Shown: in pieces, positions 16,531-26,281 of the stretch
Position numbering within the stretch: the stretch's first letter is position 1
Layout of the letters: every line of letters begins with the position of its first letter
Assembly (NCBI GenBank): GCA_012523775.1
Contig: JAAYTK010000058.1
Location: forward strand, 1-64,000
From: Clostridiales bacterium
GTDB lineage: Bacteria; Bacillota; Clostridia; Lachnospirales; Lachnospiraceae
Direction: 5' to 3'
DNA: 64,000 nt
Notes under the pieces: generated by a model
What the model was told of the DNA's origin: nothing
What the model saw: only the letters and a program-made list of their open reading frames with translations
Database searches by the model: none
Program-made: the position numbers and the translations under genes

Positions 16531-16654
16531 GTATATTGAGGGCACTAAAAAATATGCTGGCTTTTTTAACACATCTATCATATAATAAAAACCGTATAAT
16601 TATTTACTGGGAAACACCCGATATAATATCTGGAATGTAAAAGAGGTTTGAAAA

Positions 16655-17560
16655 ATGACGGAGAACCATAAGTATATTATTACAAGAAAAGAAGCGCTGG
16701 CCGATTCGATCTATTTAATGGATATTAAAGCTCCAAGGGTGGCATCGCATTGCTATCCGGGGCAGTTTATCATACTTATTGCAGACGAAAAGGGTGAGCG
16801 TATACCCTTAACAATCTGTGATTATGACCGGGATATAGGTACTGTTACCATAGTGTTTCAGGCTTTGGGCAGTTCAACTAAATTATTGGCCGAATATGAG
16901 ATCGGAGATGCGGTACGGGATTTTACCGGTCCGCTCGGACAGAAATCCGAACTGGTGAGCATGCCAAGTGATGAGCTGGCAAAGAAGAAGGTTCTTTTTG
17001 TTGCCGGTGGTGTGGGAGCGGCTCACGTATATCCACAGATAAAATGGATGAACCAAGATGGTTATAAGGCCGACTGCATCATAGGGGCAAGAAGCAGGGA
17101 GTTCGTCATACTCGAAGATAAAATCAGGCAATTCGCCGACAATGTATATATATCAACAGATGACGGTTCCTATGGCATCAAAGGAAATGTCAATGATGCC
17201 ATAAAATATCTGGTCAAAGAACAGGGTATTCATTATGATATAATAGTAGCAATAGGTCCTATGATAATGATGAAGTATGTTTGTATACTTACAAAGGAGC
17301 TTGGTATAAAAACCATAGTAAGCATGAACCCAATAATGGTAGACGGAACAGGTATGTGTGGTGCATGCAGACTTACCATAGGTGGAGAGATTAAATTTGC
17401 CTGTGTCGACGGTCCGGAATTTGACGGACATCTGGTGAATTTTGATGAAGCAATGAACCGGCTTTCTATGTATAAAACAGAGGAAGGCAAAAGACAGCTA
17501 CGGGCCCATGAGGGTGACACCCATCATCATAAGGGCTGCGAATGTCACAAAAATAGCTAA
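16655..17560 (+). CDS. nfnA: NADH-dependent ferredoxin:NADP oxidoreductase subunit alpha (NfnA-like)
   Basis: 301 residues. An N-terminal FAD-binding ferredoxin-reductase barrel (HCYPGQFIILIAD) is followed by a nucleotide-binding domain (VLFVAGGVGAAHVYPQIKW) and a C-terminal [2Fe-2S] site with MCGACR and a distal Cys in FACVDGPEFDGH. With NfnB it carries out electron-bifurcating exchange among NADH, reduced ferredoxin and NADP+; the same fold also occurs in sulfide dehydrogenase and glutamate synthase partners, so the exact role rests on the gene pair. The C-terminal tail HEGDTHHHKGCECHK is His/Cys-rich and could bind metal. nfnB begins 21 bp after the stop. Confidence 0.9.
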   Translation: MTENHKYIITRKEALADSIYLMDIKAPRVASHCYPGQFIILIADEKGERIPLTICDYDRDIGTVTIVFQALGSSTKLLAEYEIGDAVRDFTGPLGQKSELVSMPSDELAKKKVLFVAGGVGAAHVYPQIKWMNQDGYKADCIIGARSREFVILEDKIRQFADNVYISTDDGSYGIKGNVNDAIKYLVKEQGIHYDIIVAIGPMIMMKYVCILTKELGIKTIVSMNPIMVDGTGMCGACRLTIGGEIKFACVDGPEFDGHLVNFDEAMNRLSMYKTEEGKRQLRAHEGDTHHHKGCECHKNS

Positions 17561-17581
17561 TTACTAGGAGGAAAGTATAGT

Positions 17582-18976
17582 TTGGACGTTTTAAAGAAGG
17601 TTCCTGTAAATGAACAGGACCCGACGGTTAGGATAAATAATTTTGAGGAGGTATGTCTGGGTTATACAATAGATGAAGCAGTTGCAGAGGCAGCCCGCTG
17701 TATTCAATGTAAGAACCCAAAATGTGTTAAGGGATGTCCCGTATCGATAGATATACCCGGCTTTATTAAAGAAATTGTAAATAGAGATATTGTGGGAGCC
17801 TATAAGGTTATTAATAAATATTCTGCCCTACCTGCCATATGCGGAAGGGTATGTCCTCAGGAAACACAGTGTGAGCAGGTTTGCATCCGCGGAATAAAAG
17901 GTGATCCGGTTTCGATTGGAAAACTGGAGCGTTTTGCTGCCGATTGGGCAAGGGAGAGTAATATAAAGCCGAAGCCCCCGGAGAAGAAGAACGGAAGAAA
18001 GGTTGCTGTCATAGGTTCCGGCCCGGCCGGGCTGACCTGTGCTAAGGAAATGGCGGAGTTGGGCTATGATGTAACTATATTTGAAGCTCTTCATGAGCCA
18101 GGGGGAGTTCTGGTGTATGGAATACCTGAGTTTAGACTTCCCAAGGAATCAGTTGTAAGGCCTGAAATCGATAATTTAAGAGCACTGGGAGTAAGGATTG
18201 AAACTAATGTTATCGTCGGTAAATCCGTAACTATAGATGAGCTGATGGACGTGGAGGGCTTTGAGGCTGTATTTATTGGCACAGGTGCAGGATTACCAAA
18301 ATTCATGGGTATACCCGGAGAGAATGCCAATGGAGTATTTTCAGCCAATGAATATCTCACAAGAAGCAATCTGATGAAGGCATTTGATGAAAGCTATGAC
18401 ACTCCAATCATCACGGGAAAGAAAGTTGCTGTTGTTGGCGGAGGCAACGTGGCTATGGACGCCGCAAGGACGGCGTTAAGACTTGGAGCTGACGTAACGA
18501 TTGTATATAGAAGAAGTGAAGCAGAGCTTCCGGCAAGGATTGAAGAGGTTCACCATGCCAAGGAGGAGGGAATACACTTCCGGTTATTAACCAATCCTAA
18601 GGAAATCCTAGTCGATGACAAGGGATGGGTTAAGGGAATGCGCTGTATTAAAATGAAGCTTCAGGATCCGGATGAATCCGGCAGAAGAAGGCCTGTAGAA
18701 ATTGAGGGCTCGGAATTCGTATTGGAGCTGGATACTGTAATAATGGCGCTTGGAACGAGTCCCAACCCTCTTATATCATCTACAACAAAGGGGCTTAAGA
18801 CCGATAAATATGGCTGTATCGTTGCAGATGAGGTCACAGGCGTAACATCCAGAGAAGGGATATTTGCCGGTGGGGATGCTGTAACAGGTTCTGCTACGGT
18901 AATATTGGCTATGGGTGCCGGTAAAGCAGCTGCCAAAGCGATGAATCAATACTTATTATCAAAGGCTTCAAGATGA
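17582..18976 (+). CDS. nfnB: NfnB-like NADPH/ferredoxin subunit (GltA-type oxidoreductase)
   Basis: 464 residues beginning with TTG at 17582 after TAGGAGGAAAG; no better ATG is in reach. Two [4Fe-4S] sites are visible near the N-terminus (CIQCKNPKCVKGCP and CGRVCPQETQCEQVC). They are followed by the FAD motif GSGPAGLTCAKE, the GIPEFRLPK block, and the NADP motif GGGNVAMDAARTALRLGA with YRRSEAELPAR. Length and domain order match NfnB and GltA-like subunits. Together with nfnA this suits a ferredoxin-based fermenter that also has PFOR (22563). Its stop overlaps the upstream in-frame ATG of the next gene. Confidence 0.92.
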   Translation: MDVLKKVPVNEQDPTVRINNFEEVCLGYTIDEAVAEAARCIQCKNPKCVKGCPVSIDIPGFIKEIVNRDIVGAYKVINKYSALPAICGRVCPQETQCEQVCIRGIKGDPVSIGKLERFAADWARESNIKPKPPEKKNGRKVAVIGSGPAGLTCAKEMAELGYDVTIFEALHEPGGVLVYGIPEFRLPKESVVRPEIDNLRALGVRIETNVIVGKSVTIDELMDVEGFEAVFIGTGAGLPKFMGIPGENANGVFSANEYLTRSNLMKAFDESYDTPIITGKKVAVVGGGNVAMDAARTALRLGADVTIVYRRSEAELPARIEEVHHAKEEGIHFRLLTNPKEILVDDKGWVKGMRCIKMKLQDPDESGRRRPVEIEGSEFVLELDTVIMALGTSPNPLISSTTKGLKTDKYGCIVADEVTGVTSREGIFAGGDAVTGSATVILAMGAGKAAAKAMNQYLLSKASR

Positions 18977-18987
18977 GTGGAGGGCAT

Positions 18988-20532
18988 ATGCGCGAATTAC
19001 TAAAGAATCAGTCAATCATATTAATAATAGTATTAATGGCTATTCTGATACTATTATTACTGGTATTCGTATTTTATCGGTTAGGCAAGCTTAGGCGGAT
19101 ACTCGATGAAACCAACAGGGAATATATGTTGATAAGTAAGGAATACAAGGATTTGGAATCCGCTTATAAAGGAGCGATATCTTCTTATAATGAGCTTAAT
19201 GCCCGTTATGAGGAGCTACATAAAAACAGAGAGAGTATCAGGAAGCTTGCTTATACAGACTATTTGACTGAGTTACCTAATCGAATTGCATTTATTGAAA
19301 TGCTTGACAGTATCATGCTAACCCTTCGAACCGATGAGATTATAGGGATAATGGATATTGATCTGGATAATTTTAAAAATATTAATGATACCCTTGGGCA
19401 TTCCTATGGCGATGAATTATTAATAGATGTTACTCATAGATTAAAGCAGGTTCTCGGTGAGAATGACTATCTTGCAAGAATCGGCGGAGATGAATTTGTA
19501 ATACTTACGCAGAATTTAAAGGATATGGTTTCCTTTGAAGAGAGAATTAGGAAGGTTAGAAATGTATTCTCTTATCCGTTCATATTGTCCGGAAAGGAAT
19601 ATTTTGTAACCGTAAGTATAGGAGTTGCATTTGCACCGAAGGATGGTAAGACCGCACAGACATTAATCAAAAATGTGGATTCTGCAATGTATATGGCAAA
19701 GGCCAACGGAAAGAATAATTATGCATATTATGAAGATTCCCTCAATCAGTTACTCACGGACAAGATAGAGCTTCAGTCCGAGCTTAGAAAGGCTATTGAA
19801 AGAGAAGAGTTCATACTGTTCTATCAGGCTCAGATGGACATTACAGAGAAGAAGGTTGTGGGCTTCGAAGCATTAATCAGATGGAAACATCCTGATAAGG
19901 GATTATTGTATCCTAATGATTTTATATATCTTGCTGAGGAAACCGGTTTGATTGTGCCTATAGGGAAATGGGTGTTAAAAACAGCCTGTCTTCAATTGAA
20001 GGAATGGTCAGACAAGGGGTATAATAATATTAATATGGCGGTTAATCTTTCGGCGAGACAGTTTAAGGATAAGGATTTTGTTCAGATGGTGCTGGACACT
20101 ATTAGTGAGACCGAGATTGACCCCAAGAGACTCAGCCTTGAGATAACGGAAACCGTTGCTTTAGAGGACCTGGAATATACGATTGCAACAATCAAGGAAT
20201 TGAGGACTATAGGTGTCAGCTTCTCACTGGATGATTTCGGGACAGGCTACTCATCGATGAGCTACCTAAAACGTCTTCCTGTCAGCAATTTAAAGATAGA
20301 TAAGAGCTTTTTAGATTCGGTTATGGAAGATACCAGTGATCAGAAAATAATACAGGCTATTATATGTCTGGCAATGAATCTAAATCTTCATGTTATTGCC
20401 GAAGGAGTGGAGAGTCCTGACCAGGAGCAATTTTTACAGGAATCCGATTGTAATTTTGCACAGGGCTTCTTATACAGTAAACCGGTACCAAAGGAAAAGG
20501 CTGAAGAATTCTTAGAAGGTTTAGGGCTCTAG
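18988..20532 (+). CDS. Membrane-anchored GGDEF-EAL protein
   Basis: 514 residues from the ATG at 18988, with GTGGAGGG close upstream; an ATG at 18973 overlapping the nfnB stop is an alternative. One N-terminal membrane helix (about residues 8-32) precedes a coiled coil. The diguanylate cyclase domain has an intact GGDEF near residue 166. The phosphodiesterase domain has EAL near residue 294 and the downstream NLSARQF and DDFGTGYSS blocks. Both catalytic signatures look complete, so it could make, break or switch between both reactions on c-di-GMP. No sensory domain is visible. Confidence 0.93.
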   Translation: MRELLKNQSIILIIVLMAILILLLLVFVFYRLGKLRRILDETNREYMLISKEYKDLESAYKGAISSYNELNARYEELHKNRESIRKLAYTDYLTELPNRIAFIEMLDSIMLTLRTDEIIGIMDIDLDNFKNINDTLGHSYGDELLIDVTHRLKQVLGENDYLARIGGDEFVILTQNLKDMVSFEERIRKVRNVFSYPFILSGKEYFVTVSIGVAFAPKDGKTAQTLIKNVDSAMYMAKANGKNNYAYYEDSLNQLLTDKIELQSELRKAIEREEFILFYQAQMDITEKKVVGFEALIRWKHPDKGLLYPNDFIYLAEETGLIVPIGKWVLKTACLQLKEWSDKGYNNINMAVNLSARQFKDKDFVQMVLDTISETEIDPKRLSLEITETVALEDLEYTIATIKELRTIGVSFSLDDFGTGYSSMSYLKRLPVSNLKIDKSFLDSVMEDTSDQKIIQAIICLAMNLNLHVIAEGVESPDQEQFLQESDCNFAQGFLYSKPVPKEKAEEFLEGLGL

Positions 20533-20540
20533 GGTGATGT

Positions 20541-21251
20541 ATGGTGAAAGGACTATGTCTTAAGAATATATTTATTGCACTTCAGGTGCTTTTATATGGT
20601 GCTTTTCTCACTTTGGATTTATTAGGCGAGAGAATAACCATGTCAAACAGCATTAAATTTGCCGTCGTAGTCCTTTGTTTTATGTATATAGCTATCCGAG
20701 GGTATAATAAACGTAGCAGAGAATTTATTTATCTCTTTAGCGCTATGCTTTTTACCCTTATATCGGATATTTTTATTCTGTTGTCGGATTATTATCTTTA
20801 TGGGGTGATAACCTTTATAATTGCTCAGCAGCTTTATGGTGCCCGAATAACAGAGCTTTTTAACCCAATCAGTAAACTGAAAGATGTGTGCTTAAGGCTA
20901 TTGTATCAGATAGCCTTAGGCATTTTATTATGTATGTTATTGAATTTTCTGAATGTGAATACGGATGCCCTGTTAACAGTTAGTGTATTTTATTTCATCA
21001 GTATATGTACCAATGTTGTGAGAAGTATAAAGCTGTCATTACATTATAGTAATAAAAGAGGTATCAGGTGTTTTGCCGTAGGTTTTTTATTGTTCCTACT
21101 ATGCGACATAAATGTGGGACTGTTTAATTTGTCCGGTTTTCTGTCTGTAGGTCCTGTATATGACATTATATATGGCATATCGTCCATACTTATGTGGACG
21201 TTTTATGCACCTTCACAGGTTTTGATAGCTCTAAGTGTTGACACAGACTGA
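20541..21251 (+). CDS. YhhN/lysoplasmalogenase-like integral membrane protein
   Basis: 236 residues with seven or eight hydrophobic helices and short loops. The pattern of the first half (FLTLDLLGER, FAVVVLCFMYIAIRG, LFTLISDIFILLSDYYLYG) resembles the YhhN family, which contains the mammalian lysoplasmalogenases TMEM86. Clostridia make plasmalogens, so a lipid role is plausible, but the assignment is by pattern only. It starts 8 bp after the GGDEF-EAL stop with AGGGTGATGT as ribosome-binding site and is probably cotranscribed. Confidence 0.55.
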   Translation: MVKGLCLKNIFIALQVLLYGAFLTLDLLGERITMSNSIKFAVVVLCFMYIAIRGYNKRSREFIYLFSAMLFTLISDIFILLSDYYLYGVITFIIAQQLYGARITELFNPISKLKDVCLRLLYQIALGILLCMLLNFLNVNTDALLTVSVFYFISICTNVVRSIKLSLHYSNKRGIRCFAVGFLLFLLCDINVGLFNLSGFLSVGPVYDIIYGISSILMWTFYAPSQVLIALSVDTD

Positions 21252-21304
21252 TAAAATACACAAAAATCGGAGAAAACATTATGTAAAAAGATGTAAATAA
21301 ATGC

Positions 21305-21333
21305 TTGCATATGGTATTTCCGTGTGATATAAT
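21305..21333 (+). promoter_or_regulatory. Sigma-A promoter for the DUF5688 gene
   Basis: TTGCAT (21305-21310), a 17-bp spacer and TATAAT (21328-21333), about 100 bp upstream of the start codon. The leader between them is pyrimidine-rich and shows no obvious hairpin. Confidence 0.8.
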
Positions 21334-21432
21334 TTTAATAAATCTAAAGGTCTATTTCATTTCATTTTATTTTTTCTTTTAATCTTTTTTTATCCAAGAA
21401 TCACACTAATTTCATAAGGAGGAATGTCTTAC

Positions 21433-22362
21433 ATGTTAGCAGTAAAAGAGGAATTACTGGATTATGCATCATTTGTCAGCTTTGTCAGAAATATGGTTTC
21501 AGAAAGAATGGGGGAGGGATACAGTATTAAACTGTTCAAGGTGATGAAGAATAATTCCCTTGAACTGGACAGTCTGGTCGTGCTAAAGGAGGGAAGAAAT
21601 TTTGCTCCTAATATTTATCTGAATGCTTATTATGATTCCTATATAGCCGGCACGGATGTGATAGAAATCGTCGATCGAATATGTATGATATATGATCATT
21701 GTTCGATACCAATCGTTCAGGAGGATTTTGAATATACCCTGGAGCATATGAGGCCTTACATATTTTTTCGTCTGGTTAGTCTGGAGAGAAATAAAAAGCT
21801 ACTTTCAGAAGTCCCGCATACTGAATTTCTTGATCTTGCTGTTACCTTCCATTGTCTTGTACGCAGTGAGGAGGAGGGTATAGGAACCATTCGTATTACC
21901 AAAGAACATATGAATCTATGGAACATATCTTTAAATGAGCTTAAGGAGCTGGCGTATAATAATACGATAAGGCTCTTCCCGCCTGTAATCAGAACCATGG
22001 AGGAGGTAATCAGAAGTCTATTGCAAAGCGATGAGATGAATGGCGTGGATTTTGATTATGTGAAGCCTGAAGATGAGGCATATCCCATGTATATACTTAC
22101 CAATGAAAAAGGAATAAACGGAGCATCCTGCCTCATGTATAAGGATGTGATAAGAGATTTCGCAAGGGATATAAAATCAGATATTTACATATTACCCAGC
22201 AGTATACACGAAATAATACTAATACCCATGGAAAGCACCGATGATAAGGAGCATCTTCAAAGGATGGTTGTCGAAATAAATGCATCTCAGGTTCCCCCCG
22301 AGGAGGTGTTGTCGGACCGTGTATATACATATTCATTAGCACAGGATGCAATTACACTATGA
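21433..22362 (+). CDS. DUF5688 family protein
   Basis: 309 residues from the ATG at 21433; an in-frame ATG at 21424 is only one base from AAGGAGG and cannot be used efficiently. The protein resembles DUF5688, a family I associate with Lachnospiraceae and close relatives, often in several copies per genome. It is soluble, with no signal peptide or membrane segment, and mixed alpha/beta by composition; the conserved-looking stretches are LEVRLSRNF-equivalent VVLKEGRNFAPNIYLNAYY and a C-terminal IYILPSSIHEIILIP. The function is unknown. It is a single-gene unit with its own good promoter, directly before PFOR. Confidence 0.7.
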   Translation: MLAVKEELLDYASFVSFVRNMVSERMGEGYSIKLFKVMKNNSLELDSLVVLKEGRNFAPNIYLNAYYDSYIAGTDVIEIVDRICMIYDHCSIPIVQEDFEYTLEHMRPYIFFRLVSLERNKKLLSEVPHTEFLDLAVTFHCLVRSEEEGIGTIRITKEHMNLWNISLNELKELAYNNTIRLFPPVIRTMEEVIRSLLQSDEMNGVDFDYVKPEDEAYPMYILTNEKGINGASCLMYKDVIRDFARDIKSDIYILPSSIHEIILIPMESTDDKEHLQRMVVEINASQVPPEEVLSDRVYTYSLAQDAITL

Positions 22363-22453
22363 TTGATATGTCATTGAATGTCACCTAAATTTTCCTTAAT
22401 AAAAAAATAATAAATAAGACAGCACAATTTGTTAAATAATATACTTTTTATTA

Positions 22454-22482
22454 TTTCAATATTATATATAATGTGATATAAT
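22454..22482 (+). promoter_or_regulatory. Probable promoter for pyruvate:ferredoxin oxidoreductase
   Basis: TTTCAA, a 17-bp spacer and TATAAT (22477-22482). The roughly 75-nt leader contains a small hairpin, TGAGGA-GATAA-TCCTCA (about 22512-22528), followed by a T-rich run, which could act as a weak attenuator or mRNA stabiliser. Confidence 0.6.
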
Positions 22483-22562
22483 AATGAATTGACGAATAAA
22501 AACATAATTTTGAGGAGATAATCCTCAGTTTTGTTTGTATTAAATTTAAGGAGGACATTTCA

Positions 22563-25500
22563 ATGGCAAGGAAAATGAAGACAATGGATGGAAATACTGC
22601 AGCCGCACATGTCTCGTATGCATTTACAGATGTTGCAGCTATCTATCCTATAACCCCTAGCTCAGTTATGGCCGAAGTGACTGACGTATGGTCAGCACAA
22701 GGCAGGAAGAACATATTTGGTCAGGAGGTTAAAGTTGTTGAGATGCAGTCTGAGGCAGGCGCAGCAGGTACGGTTCACGGATCATTGGCAGCCGGTGCAT
22801 TAACAACTACTTATACTGCATCACAGGGTTTATTATTGATGATACCGAATCTTTATAAAATCGCTGGTGAGCTACTTCCGGGTGTGTTTCACGTATCAGC
22901 CCGTGCTTTAGCCAGCCATGCATTATCTATATTTGGTGATCATTCGGATGTATATGCATGCCGTCAGACAGGTGCAGCGATGCTTTGCAGCAGCAATCCT
23001 CAGGAAGTTATGGATTTAGGAGCCGTAGCACATCTGGCAGCTATAAAGGGAAGATTACCTTTTATACATTTCTTTGATGGTTTTAGAACTTCCCATGAAA
23101 TTCAAAAGATAGAAACATGGGATTATGAGGATTTAAAGGATTTAGCTGATATGGATGCTATTGATGAATTCAGACGCAGATCATTAAATCCTGAGCGTCC
23201 GGTTCTACGCGGTTCAGCACAGAATCCCGATGTATTCTTCCAGGCAAGGGAAGCATGCAATACATACTACGATAAGCTCCCCGAAATCGTAGAAGAGTAT
23301 ATGGACAAGATTAACGCTAAGATCGGTACCGATTATAAGCTCTTCAACTACTATGGAGCCGATGATGCAGAGCAGATAATTATAGCAATGGGATCTGTAA
23401 GTGACACTATTGAGGAGACAATCGATTATCTGAATGCCAACGGACAGAAGGTTGGTCTTGTAAAGGTACGCTTATACAGACCCTTCAGAGCAGACCGCTT
23501 AATTTCTGCTATACCTTCCACAGTGAAGAAAATATCCGTTCTCGACAGAACTAAGGAGCCCGGATCTTTAGCCGAGCCTTTATATCTGGATGTTGTTGCG
23601 GCATTAAAGGGCACTGAATTTGAAAATGTTCCTGTATATAGCGGTCGTTATGGTCTTGGTTCTAAGGACACAACACCTGCACAGATTATGGCAGTGTATA
23701 AGAATACAGAGAAGAAGACATTTACCATAGGAATTAAGGATGATGTAACAAATCTATCTCTTGATTTAGAGGACAGCGTAACAACTATTCCCGATGGTAC
23801 AATATGCTGTAAATTCTGGGGTCTTGGAGCAGACGGTACAGTAGGTGCCAACAAGAACTCCATTAAGATTATCGGCGACCATACAGATATGTATGTTCAA
23901 GCATATTTTGATTATGACTCAAAGAAATCAGGCGGTGTTACAATGTCTCATCTGAGATTCGGTAAGAAGCCTATTAAATCCACTTACTTAATAAGTGAAG
24001 CCAATTTCGTAGCATGTCATAATCCTTCCTATGTAAGAAAGTATAACATGGTTCAGGAAATCAAAGACGGTGGTACATTCTTGCTTAACTGTAGTTGGGA
24101 TTTAGATGAATTAGAGAAGCATCTGCCGGGACAGGTTAAGCGTCATTTGGCTACCAATAACATTAAGCTCTATACTATCGATGGTATCAATATAGGTAAG
24201 GAAATTGGTCTTGGTGGCCGTATAAACACTATTCTTCAGGCTGCATTCTTTAAGCTGGCTAATATCATTCCTGTAGATGAAGCCGTTAAGTATATGAAGG
24301 ATGCCGCAACTGCTTCATATGGCAGAAAAGGTGAAGCTGTGGTAAAAATGAACCATGATGCTATTGATCGTGGTATTACTGATGTAAAGGAAATCAAGGT
24401 TCCCGAGCATTGGAAAGATGCAAAGGATGAGGAGCTTCATGTTAAGGTTACAGATGGAAGAAAGGAAGTAGTCGACTTCGTTAACAATATACTTACACCT
24501 GTGAATGCACAGCGTGGTAACGAGCTTCCCGTATCTGCTTTCGTAGATAATGCCGACGGTACTCTTCCTCAGGGTACTTCAGCATATGAGAAGCGTGGTA
24601 TTGCTGTTGACGTTCCTAACTGGATTCCTGAAAACTGTATCCAGTGTAACTTCTGTTCCTATGTATGTCCTCATGCTGTAATTCGTCCCGTTGCCATGAC
24701 ACAGGAAGAAGCCGATAAGGCTCCTGAGGGAATGAAGAGGACGAAGATGACGGGTATGCCCGATATGGAATTTGCAATTACCGTATCAGTACTTGACTGC
24801 ACCGGTTGTGGATCCTGTGCTAATGTATGTCCCGGAAGAAAGGGCGAAAAGGCACTTGTTATGACTCCGTTAGAAGAGAAGCTCGAAGAGCAGAAGAGCT
24901 TTGATTATGGATTCTCTCTTGATGAGAAACCTGAGGTTAGCGAGAAGTTCAAGGATATTACCGTTAAGGGAAGCCAGTTCAAGCAGCCTCTATTAGAGTT
25001 CTCCGGTGCTTGTGCAGGCTGTGGAGAGACACCTTACGCTAAGCTGGTAACACAGCTATTCGGAGAGAGAATGCTTATAGCTAACGCAACCGGATGTACA
25101 TCAATCTGGGGCGGCTCGATGCCTTCCACACCTTATACGGCTTCTAAGAGCGGAAGAGGACCTGCTTGGGCTAACTCACTGTTTGAGGATAATGCAGAGT
25201 ATGGCTATGGTATGATGCTAGCACAGCAGACATTAAGAGCCAGATTAAAGGGTAAGGTGGAAGAGCTTGTTGCAACAACTTCCAATGAGGAAGTAAAAGC
25301 AGCGGCTGAGAGATATCTTGATACCTATGATAACGGCCGTGAGAATTCCGGTGCTACTATGGCTTTAGTAAGAGCATTGGAGTCTTGTGGATGCGAGGCA
25401 TGTAAGGATATCCTAAAGGATAAGGAATTCCTATCCAAGAAATCACAGTGGATTTTTGGTGGTGACGGATGGGCTTATGATATCGGCTTTGGCGGTTTAG

Positions 25501-26111
25501 ACCATGTTATTGCCAGCGGACAGGATGTTAATATCCTTGTATTCGATACCGAAGTATATTCCAATACAGGAGGACAATCCTCCAAGTCAACTCCTACCGG
25601 TGCGATCGCACAGTTTGCAGCAGCAGGTAAGGAGGTTAAGAAGAAGGATCTGGCACAGATTGCCATGAGCTACGGCTATGTATATGTTGCTCAGATAGCA
25701 ATGGGTGCAGATTATAATCAGACTATGAAAGCATTAGTCGAGGCCGAAAGCTATAACGGACCTTCCATCATAATCGCTTATTCTCCTTGTATCAATCACG
25801 GAATCAGAGGTGGAATGGGAACGGCTCAGACCGAAGAGAAGAATGCTGTTCTTTCAGGCTACTGGTACAATTTCCGCTACGATCCAAGATTAATTGCAGA
25901 AGGAAAGAATCCATTCCAGCTTGACAGTAAGGCTCCGTCACAAAGCTATCAGGATTTCATCAAGAATGAAGTTCGCTTTAGCTCACTCATTCGTCAGAAT
26001 CCTGAAAGGGCTAAGGAGTTGTTCGAGAGGGCCGAGAAACAATCAGTTGCTAAATACGAACACCTTAAGAGACTGGAAGCATTATATTCTGTAAATGAAC
26101 AGAGCGAATAG
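22563..26111 (+). CDS. nifJ: Pyruvate:ferredoxin (flavodoxin) oxidoreductase
   Basis: 1182 residues, the normal length for the single-chain enzyme. It converts pyruvate and CoA to acetyl-CoA, CO2 and reduced ferredoxin. The N-terminal domain begins MKTMDGNTAAAHVSYAFTD with YPITPSS. An inserted 2x[4Fe-4S] ferredoxin domain has CIQCNFCSYVCP near residue 691 and CTGCGSCANVCP near 745. The proximal cluster begins at CAGCGETPY near 816, and the TPP-binding GDGWAYDIGFGG is near 967. Codon usage looks optimised, with many A/T-ending preferred codons, as expected for an abundant enzyme. It is monocistronic, with its own promoter and a strong terminator. Confidence 0.97.
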   Translation: MARKMKTMDGNTAAAHVSYAFTDVAAIYPITPSSVMAEVTDVWSAQGRKNIFGQEVKVVEMQSEAGAAGTVHGSLAAGALTTTYTASQGLLLMIPNLYKIAGELLPGVFHVSARALASHALSIFGDHSDVYACRQTGAAMLCSSNPQEVMDLGAVAHLAAIKGRLPFIHFFDGFRTSHEIQKIETWDYEDLKDLADMDAIDEFRRRSLNPERPVLRGSAQNPDVFFQAREACNTYYDKLPEIVEEYMDKINAKIGTDYKLFNYYGADDAEQIIIAMGSVSDTIEETIDYLNANGQKVGLVKVRLYRPFRADRLISAIPSTVKKISVLDRTKEPGSLAEPLYLDVVAALKGTEFENVPVYSGRYGLGSKDTTPAQIMAVYKNTEKKTFTIGIKDDVTNLSLDLEDSVTTIPDGTICCKFWGLGADGTVGANKNSIKIIGDHTDMYVQAYFDYDSKKSGGVTMSHLRFGKKPIKSTYLISEANFVACHNPSYVRKYNMVQEIKDGGTFLLNCSWDLDELEKHLPGQVKRHLATNNIKLYTIDGINIGKEIGLGGRINTILQAAFFKLANIIPVDEAVKYMKDAATASYGRKGEAVVKMNHDAIDRGITDVKEIKVPEHWKDAKDEELHVKVTDGRKEVVDFVNNILTPVNAQRGNELPVSAFVDNADGTLPQGTSAYEKRGIAVDVPNWIPENCIQCNFCSYVCPHAVIRPVAMTQEEADKAPEGMKRTKMTGMPDMEFAITVSVLDCTGCGSCANVCPGRKGEKALVMTPLEEKLEEQKSFDYGFSLDEKPEVSEKFKDITVKGSQFKQPLLEFSGACAGCGETPYAKLVTQLFGERMLIANATGCTSIWGGSMPSTPYTASKSGRGPAWANSLFEDNAEYGYGMMLAQQTLRARLKGKVEELVATTSNEEVKAAAERYLDTYDNGRENSGATMALVRALESCGCEACKDILKDKEFLSKKSQWIFGGDGWAYDIGFGGLDHVIASGQDVNILVFDTEVYSNTGGQSSKSTPTGAIAQFAAAGKEVKKKDLAQIAMSYGYVYVAQIAMGADYNQTMKALVEAESYNGPSIIIAYSPCINHGIRGGMGTAQTEEKNAVLSGYWYNFRYDPRLIAEGKNPFQLDSKAPSQSYQDFIKNEVRFSSLIRQNPERAKELFERAEKQSVAKYEHLKRLEALYSVNEQSE

Positions 26112-26145
26112 AAATAAATAATTTAATAAAACCAGTGTATAGATT

Positions 26146-26185
26146 AGGGGTACACGGCGTAAGCTGTGTACCCCTACTATTTTTT
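26146..26185 (+). terminator. Strong Rho-independent terminator after nifJ
   Basis: AGGGGTACAC (26146-26155) and GTGTACCCCT (26166-26175) form a 10-bp stem that may extend through the inner GGC/GCT, followed by ACTATTTTTT. Confidence 0.92.
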
Positions 26186-26281
26186 AATAAGTTTTTATTT
26201 AGTAATTACCTAGATTGAATTAGAGGCTTTTACATGTTAAGATGCAAATATCATTAATAATAAGTATAGCGAGGGAAAATC

